The notes under the pieces are model-generated. The model made no database searches, was not told where the DNA came from, and worked only from the letters and a program-made list of their open reading frames with translations. Shown piece after piece: positions 59,621 to 64,000 of a stretch of 64,000 nt of DNA. This stretch comes from JBGMEA01 sp041447245 (GTDB taxonomy: Bacteria > Bacillota > Clostridia > Eubacteriales > Anaerofustaceae), in contig JBGMEA010000008.1 in NCBI GenBank assembly GCA_041447245.1, positions 1 through 64,000 on the forward strand, given 5' to 3'. The translations under genes were made by a program, and so were the position numbers. Every line of letters starts with the position of its first letter. Within the stretch, counting starts at the first letter, position 1.

Positions 59621-60991
59621 ATGAAGCTGAAAACAACGCTGTTCGGAAAAACATACCAGTTTACGTCCGTCAAAGATGTACTGGCAAAAGCAAATGAAGA
59701 AAAATCAGGGGATGCTCTGGCGGGAATTGCTGCGCAGGATGCCGCGCAGCGCGTAGCCGCAAAAGTTGTTTTGGCTGAACTGAGCGTTGCGGATCTGCGG
59801 AACAATCCCGCTGTCGATTACGGAAAAGATGAAGTGACCCGTGTCATTCAGGATGCGGTCAATGAAGATGCCTATCGAAAAATCAGCAGTATGAGCATGG
59901 GAGAGTTCCGAGAATTTCTCCTGTCCTCCCCCGCCGAATCGATCGAATCGATTCGGGATGGACTGACGGCGGAAATCATCGCGGGGGTCACAAAATTAAT
60001 GAGCAATCTGGATCTTGCGGTTGCTTCGAAAAAACTGATCGTAACCGGCACCTGCAACACAACCATCGGGCTTCCCGGCACTTTGGCGGCAAGATTGCAG
60101 CCCAATCATCCGACCGACAGTCTGGAAGGTGTCATGGCCTCTGTTTTTGAAGGGGTTTCCTATGCCAACGGAGATGCTCTTATCGGTTTGAATCCGGCCA
60201 TTGATACGGTAGAACAAACGGATAAGATTCTTCGTGCCTTTCATGATTTCATGGATCGATGGAAGATTCCGACTCAAAACTGCGTCCTGTCGCATGTTAC
60301 TACGCAAATGGAAGCGTTGAAAAAAGGCAGCCCTATGGACTTGATGTTTCAGTCCGTCGCAGGCTCTCAGATTTCCAATACCGCATTCGGCATCAGCATG
60401 GCGCTCATGGATGAGGCATACGCGCTCATGAAAGAGAAAAAACATTCCACAGGTCCAAATTTTATGTATTTCGAAACAGGGCAGGGTTCCGAACTTTCTT
60501 CGGAAGGTCACAACGGTGCGGATCAGCTGGTAATGGAAGCACGCTGCTACGGCTTCGCCAAGCGCTATCACCCATACTGCGTCAACACCGTAGTCGGATT
60601 TATCGGTCCCGAATACCTGTATGACGGAGCGCAGGTGATCCGTGCGGGGCTGGAAGATCATTTCATGGGAAAACTCACCGGCATTCCGATGGGCTGTGAC
60701 ATCTGCTATACCAATCATATGAAAGCCAGTCAGAATGATTTGGAAAATCTCGGCATGCTTCTCGCATCTGCCGGAGTCAATTATGTCATGGGAATTCCCG
60801 CAGGAGACGATATCATGCTGATGTACCAATCTTCCGGCTATCACGATGTCGCGGCACTCCGAACCATTAGCGGAAAGCGCCCCATGTCGGAATTCGAAAA
60901 AAGGATGGAAGAACTCGGCATCATGGAAAACGGTACGTTGACGGAAAAAGCCGGGGATCCGTCCCTGTTTTTGCAGGAGGTTCGATCATGA
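59621..60991 (+). CDS. eutB: Ethanolamine ammonia-lyase large subunit
   Basis: A 456-residue TIM-barrel subunit that splits ethanolamine to acetaldehyde and ammonia by adenosylcobalamin radical chemistry. GLPGTLAARLQPNHPTDS, VSYANGDALIGLNP, YFETGQGSELSSEGHNGADQ in part and MGIPAGDDIMLMYQ are conserved. The ATG is immediately next to the eat stop codon, and the gene overlaps eutC by four bases. Confidence 0.96.
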   Translation: MKLKTTLFGKTYQFTSVKDVLAKANEEKSGDALAGIAAQDAAQRVAAKVVLAELSVADLRNNPAVDYGKDEVTRVIQDAVNEDAYRKISSMSMGEFREFLLSSPAESIESIRDGLTAEIIAGVTKLMSNLDLAVASKKLIVTGTCNTTIGLPGTLAARLQPNHPTDSLEGVMASVFEGVSYANGDALIGLNPAIDTVEQTDKILRAFHDFMDRWKIPTQNCVLSHVTTQMEALKKGSPMDLMFQSVAGSQISNTAFGISMALMDEAYALMKEKKHSTGPNFMYFETGQGSELSSEGHNGADQLVMEARCYGFAKRYHPYCVNTVVGFIGPEYLYDGAQVIRAGLEDHFMGKLTGIPMGCDICYTNHMKASQNDLENLGMLLASAGVNYVMGIPAGDDIMLMYQSSGYHDVAALRTISGKRPMSEFEKRMEELGIMENGTLTEKAGDPSLFLQEVRS

Positions 60992-61758
60992 ACAAAGATA
61001 CGGTTCGGGATATCTCACAGCTCGATCTGAGCGACAGAGTCACAATCGATCAGCCTTTGGATTACAATGCCTGCGTCAATCTCAAAAAAACAACGGCGGC
61101 ACGCATCTGTGTCGGTAAAGCTGGAGACCGCCTGAAAACAGAAACCTATCTCCGCTTCCGTGCCGACCACGCCATTGCAATGGATGCGGTTTGGTCCGAC
61201 GTGGACGATTCGGTTTTTGCTCCGTTCGGCTTTTTAAAAGTTCAAAGCTTGTGCAAAGACAAAGACGAATACATTACGAGACCCGATCTCGGAAGACGCT
61301 TTTCGGAAGAAATCCTCGGGCAAATCGCTTCCGAGTGCCGTCATAATGCCGATGTACAGATCATTGCAGGCGACGGGCTCAGTTCTCCCGCCATCACATC
61401 AAATCTGCCGGATATTTATCCCATGATTCTTGATGGACTCAAGGAGAAAGGATATACCGTCGGAGACCCGATCTTCGTCAAATACGCCCGCGTTGCCACA
61501 ATGGATCGCATCAGCGAAATTCTCGGCAGCAAAGTCACCGTCATACTGATCGGCGAACGGCCGGGACTGGCAACGGGAGAAAGCATGAGCGCTTATCTTG
61601 CCTATGAAGCAAGCACGAAAAAACCAGAGTCTCAAAGAAACGTCGTGTCGAATATTCATCGCAAGGGCATGCCGCCGGTTGAAGCCGGCGCTCAGATTAT
61701 TTCCGTCATCGAACGAATGATGCAGGAACAACTCAGCGGAATCAATCTGAAATTATAG
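60988..61758 (+). CDS. eutC: Ethanolamine ammonia-lyase small subunit
   Basis: A 256-residue cobalamin-binding partner of EutB. TYLRFRADHAIAMDAVWSDV, IAGDGLSSPAITSNLP, LIGERPGLATGESMSAYLAY and RNVVSNIHRKGMPP are diagnostic. ATGA overlap with eutB. Its short N-terminus lacks the long microcompartment-targeting extension found in enteric EutC, which agrees with the absence of shell genes here. Confidence 0.95.
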   Translation: MNKDTVRDISQLDLSDRVTIDQPLDYNACVNLKKTTAARICVGKAGDRLKTETYLRFRADHAIAMDAVWSDVDDSVFAPFGFLKVQSLCKDKDEYITRPDLGRRFSEEILGQIASECRHNADVQIIAGDGLSSPAITSNLPDIYPMILDGLKEKGYTVGDPIFVKYARVATMDRISEILGSKVTVILIGERPGLATGESMSAYLAYEASTKKPESQRNVVSNIHRKGMPPVEAGAQIISVIERMMQEQLSGINLKL

Positions 61759-61803
61759 ATTCTTTGATCCTCTGTCTGATTCACATTCAGCAGAAAATCA
61801 ACA

Positions 61804-61838
61804 TAAAAAAGGATTGCATTCTTTGCAATCCTTTTTTG
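61804..61838. terminator. Bidirectional terminator between eutC and the lipoprotein gene
   Basis: AAAAAAGGATTGCA and TGCAATCCTTTTTT around TTCTT; ends the eut operon and, from the other side, the lipoprotein gene whose stop is at 61850. Confidence 0.88.
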
Positions 61839-61849
61839 TCTGATCGATA

Positions 61850-62563
61850 TCAGTATGTGAACTCCCTTACCGTATTGCCTGTTTTGTCATAAACCGTAAT
61901 TTCTTTTTGTGATATATTGACGTAAAAATAATACTCATAATCCGACGCATCGGTATATCCGCTTGCATAAAGATAATAATACATTACAGTAGAGCTGTTG
62001 CGCAATGTTTCGTTTGCATATGCGATATCGGCAGTTTGTTTCATCAGCGTCTCATCGATTGTTCCGGCATCGAAAAAGACGCTCACTTTCCGATCTTCAT
62101 AGCTCATCTGATAACCGCTCACCATCTCCCAGGCAGGCTGATTGTATTCGTAAAAATTCCCGCTGAGCGTCAGCTTGCAATCTTCGGGATTGTCTTTTTC
62201 CAGTTTCACCATGCAGAATGCATCGCATCCCGGAGCCAGCATCCATACATTCACTTTCAGTTTTTCCGTCGGACCCGTGATTGTCACGACTCCATTGTAA
62301 AAATAATCCGAGTTATTGTTGTCAATATATACATAGCTCAGGCTGCCGCTGTAATGTTCGATGCGAGCCTGCACATCACTTAACATGTCTTTGGAACCCT
62401 TTATCTTCGATCCCACATAATCTCCGATAATTGCCGCTCTGTCGCCGTTGTAATACGTAATATAATCACTTCCGGTCAGATCATTCGATAAACGGCATCC
62501 GCCCAATGACATCGTCAGCAGCACCGCAGTCAGAAATGCCAGACTTTTTTTCCAAACCTTCAT
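61850..62563 (-). CDS. Lipoprotein of unknown function, paralogue 1
   Basis: A 237-residue exported protein. The signal peptide ends in the lipobox LGGC (Cys23). The mature part is rich in Tyr, Asp and Asn with SYVYIDNNNSDYFYNGVVTI, MLAPGCDAFCMV and the C-terminal SDYEYYFYVNISQKEITVYD. It shares these blocks in the same order with the lipoprotein at 63038, so the two are paralogues. No domain is recognised. GGAG lies upstream of the ATG and a strong promoter at 62636-62664. Confidence 0.8.
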   Translation of the reverse strand: MKVWKKSLAFLTAVLLTMSLGGCRLSNDLTGSDYITYYNGDRAAIIGDYVGSKIKGSKDMLSDVQARIEHYSGSLSYVYIDNNNSDYFYNGVVTITGPTEKLKVNVWMLAPGCDAFCMVKLEKDNPEDCKLTLSGNFYEYNQPAWEMVSGYQMSYEDRKVSVFFDAGTIDETLMKQTADIAYANETLRNSSTVMYYYLYASGYTDASDYEYYFYVNISQKEITVYDKTGNTVREFTY

Positions 62564-62635
62564 TGCTCCACTCCGTAACTAAAATACTCCCCACCCCTTT
62601 GATTGCTTATTTACCATCGCTTTACAATCGTAATG

Positions 62636-62664
62636 ATTGTACTCAAAATCAATTGCTTTGTCAA
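62636..62664 (-). promoter_or_regulatory. Promoter of lipoprotein paralogue 1
   Basis: TTGACA (62659-62664), 17 bases, TACAAT (62636-62641). The region from 62665 to 63000 upstream shows no gene or clear structure on either strand. Confidence 0.8.
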
Positions 62665-63000
62665 TGTAATCCATCGGGTACACTCGTCTGTTTTGCAAAA
62701 CCGCGCACTCTCCTCCCGGGATACTTCGGAATCGGCGGAATTCCATCACCTCATTTTTTCTGCTTCACGGTTCTGACACAAAAACAAAACAACGGATTAT
62801 CCTTTTCTCTGATTTGCCTGAAATTAAAACGAAACACTCGCTCCACCTTTTTGTCTGCGGAAACACGCCGATCAGTTGCACTGCCGCATGCTAACAGATC
62901 TGTATACTGACGATAAGCGGACGACGAATCGAAAACAAGAATGCCGACATTGCCCTGTCCGTTCTTTACAGCTGCGAATCGGCGATCCCTTTTTTACACC

Positions 63001-63030
63001 AAAAAACGCCGTCAGAATGACGGCGTTTTT
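63001..63030. terminator. Terminator of lipoprotein paralogue 2
   Basis: AAAAAACGCCGTC and GACGGCGTTTTT around AGAAT, right after the stop codon at 63038; T-runs on both strands. Confidence 0.88.
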
Positions 63031-63037
63031 CTTCCGA

Positions 63038-63763
63038 TCAATACGTTTGCGTGGCAACCGCCTTATCGTTTTTGTCGTATATCATCACTTGCCTGCTCGG
63101 TGTATCAACATACATATAATACTCGTAATCGCTGTCATCGGCGTAATTTCGATCATACAGGTAATAATAATTTCCGATATCGAAGTTCCAAAGCGTATCA
63201 TATGCATAATATAAATCGGCCGCTTCCTTCGCCAGCGAAACATTCAGCGTGTCGGTATCGAACACCAAATATCCGGCATAGTCGTCATAATATTCTTCGT
63301 AATCCGCGCTCAGCGTCCATGCTCTGCTGTTGTAATCATAAAAATTCCCTGTTATTTCGTAATCATATTGCTCCGGATTTCCATTTAAACTGATCATACA
63401 ATACTCGTAAAAATCAGGGGCAAGCATTTTGACATTGATGGCATATTTCTCCGATCCTTTTGAAATCGTTACAACCCCATTGTAAAAATACTCCGTATTG
63501 TAATTGTCGATGTACACATAATAGGTGTTCCCGCTGTATTGTTCATATGTCACTTCGATATCATACAAATCATCGCTTGTCGTCGCAACCTTATCCCCGA
63601 CATACTGTTTGATTACTGCGTCTCTGTCCGAATTATAATATTCGATATAATCATCCCCGTATAATTCATTGCTCCCCGAAAAACCAATCAATCCGCACCC
63701 GCTCAATGAAAACACAAGCAGACCTGCAATCAGGACGCTCAGACCTTTTTTCTGTTTTTTCAC
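63038..63763 (-). CDS. Lipoprotein of unknown function, paralogue 2
   Basis: A 241-residue exported lipoprotein; lipobox LSGC (Cys23). Aligned blocks with paralogue 1 are YVYIDNYNTEYFYNGVVTI, MLAPDFYEYCMI, GNFYDYNSRAW and SDYEYYMYVDTPSRQVMIYD. Very rich in Tyr and Asp. The start is GTG with GAGGAG upstream. Own promoter at 63837-63865, so the two copies are separate transcription units and may be regulated differently. Function unknown; surface or wall location is inferred from the lipobox only. Confidence 0.8.
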   Translation of the reverse strand: MKKQKKGLSVLIAGLLVFSLSGCGLIGFSGSNELYGDDYIEYYNSDRDAVIKQYVGDKVATTSDDLYDIEVTYEQYSGNTYYVYIDNYNTEYFYNGVVTISKGSEKYAINVKMLAPDFYEYCMISLNGNPEQYDYEITGNFYDYNSRAWTLSADYEEYYDDYAGYLVFDTDTLNVSLAKEAADLYYAYDTLWNFDIGNYYYLYDRNYADDSDYEYYMYVDTPSRQVMIYDKNDKAVATQTY

Positions 63764-63836
63764 ATGATTCTCCTCTTTTCCTGTTCAGTCGGCAAGCCGT
63801 CCGACCCGCTCGGACAAATATGCTGCCGCCATTTTT

Positions 63837-63865
63837 ATTTTATCGGAAAGCACGATTCCTGTCAA
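63837..63865 (-). promoter_or_regulatory. Promoter of lipoprotein paralogue 2
   Basis: TTGACA (63860-63865), 17 bases, TAAAAT (63837-63842). The last 135 bases of the window (63866-64000) show nothing further. Confidence 0.75.
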
Positions 63866-64000
63866 TTTGAAAAAAATTTCCTTTTACAGATTTTAAAACA
63901 ATACCTTCCACACTGCTCACCTCACAGAGAATGAACGGCGCTGCCCTCAATTGTCATGCTCAAAAAACCTGACAAACCAGCAATGCACAAGCCGCCGCAT

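Noticed and set aside
62506..62910. A 134-codon plus-strand frame upstream of the lipoprotein gene
   Set aside because: Antisense to the lipoprotein start and promoter; low-complexity shadow with no start site.
1..64000. tRNA, rRNA, SRP RNA, tmRNA, CRISPR arrays, insertion sequences or a prophage
   Set aside because: No such signatures were seen by reading; the only phage-related gene is the single DUF5131 gene, without integrase, structural genes or att repeats.

Overview
The window (64 kb, moderate G+C, strong AGGAGG-type ribosome binding sites, canonical TTGACA-17-TATAAT promoters, many hairpin-plus-T terminators) reads as the chromosome of a Bacillota (Firmicutes) bacterium, probably a clostridia-like anaerobe. 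Supporting genes are ylxM-ffh-rpsP-khpA, spoVG, ComFB, the L7Ae-like protein ahead of rpsL, an FMN-riboswitch RibU, rubrerythrin, ATP-type phosphofructokinase, and ethanolamine ammonia-lyase. No genus can be assigned from the sequence alone. No tRNA, rRNA, CRISPR array, transposase or prophage block was seen; nearly all of the DNA is ordinary, densely packed genes.

Layout. 1-3537 (minus): str operon L7Ae-like/rpsL/rpsG/fusA/tuf, with its own promoter and no rpoBC beside it; tuf is cut by the window edge. 3710-5564 (plus): yjdF under a probable yjdF-type riboswitch, a GNAT acetyltransferase and a flavin reductase-like protein. 5541-8950 (minus): ABC ATPase plus two paralogous ABC-2 permeases behind a leader with a terminator. 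9036-15657 (plus): RluA pseudouridine synthase; a translationally coupled NitT/TauT-like ABC transporter followed by two alkylation-repair genes (ogt, AlkA-like); an M23/G5 cell-wall protein. 15793-21404 (mostly minus): a membrane-anchored unknown, a CadC-CadA metal-efflux pair with operator, a possible non-coding RNA (19097-19403), a flavodoxin, Hsp20, and RibU with FMN riboswitch. 21514-25229 (minus): duplicated amt-PII pairs. 25266-30051 (minus): ComFB, two tandem zinc-finger/winged-helix paralogues, a Gp37/Gp68 (DUF5131) protein, pyk and pfkA.

30141-33855 (minus): TetR-regulated MacB-like ABC exporter. 33883-35253 (plus): XRE regulator with membrane partner, and a nitroreductase. 35268-41005 (minus): gyrA, gyrB, recF. 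41164-43477 (minus): khpA, rpsP, ffh, ylxM. 43724-45344 (minus): murC. 45404-52615 (plus): spoVG, glmU, prs, split transketolase, TVP38-like protein, pyrG. 52690-56387 (plus): CNNM/CBS transporter, rubrerythrin, HtrA protease. 56551-61838 (plus): compact ethanolamine operon eutA-(small ORF)-eat-eutB-eutC with no shell genes. 61850-63865 (minus): two paralogous lipoproteins of unknown function.

How the parts work together: the ethanolamine operon takes up and deaminates ethanolamine, releasing ammonia and acetaldehyde. The two amt-PII pairs handle ammonium uptake and its sensing, and both PII proteins lack the Tyr51 used for uridylylation in enterobacteria. Leader RNA control looks common here: a yjdF-type riboswitch, an FMN riboswitch, and probable attenuators before the 8.7-kb ABC operon, amt2 and eutA. 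No entirely new multi-gene system is evident. The best candidates for new biology are the possible ncRNA at 19.1-19.4 kb, the tandem zinc-finger/winged-helix proteins at 25.6-26.4 kb, the small ORF inside the eut operon, and the leader hairpins.
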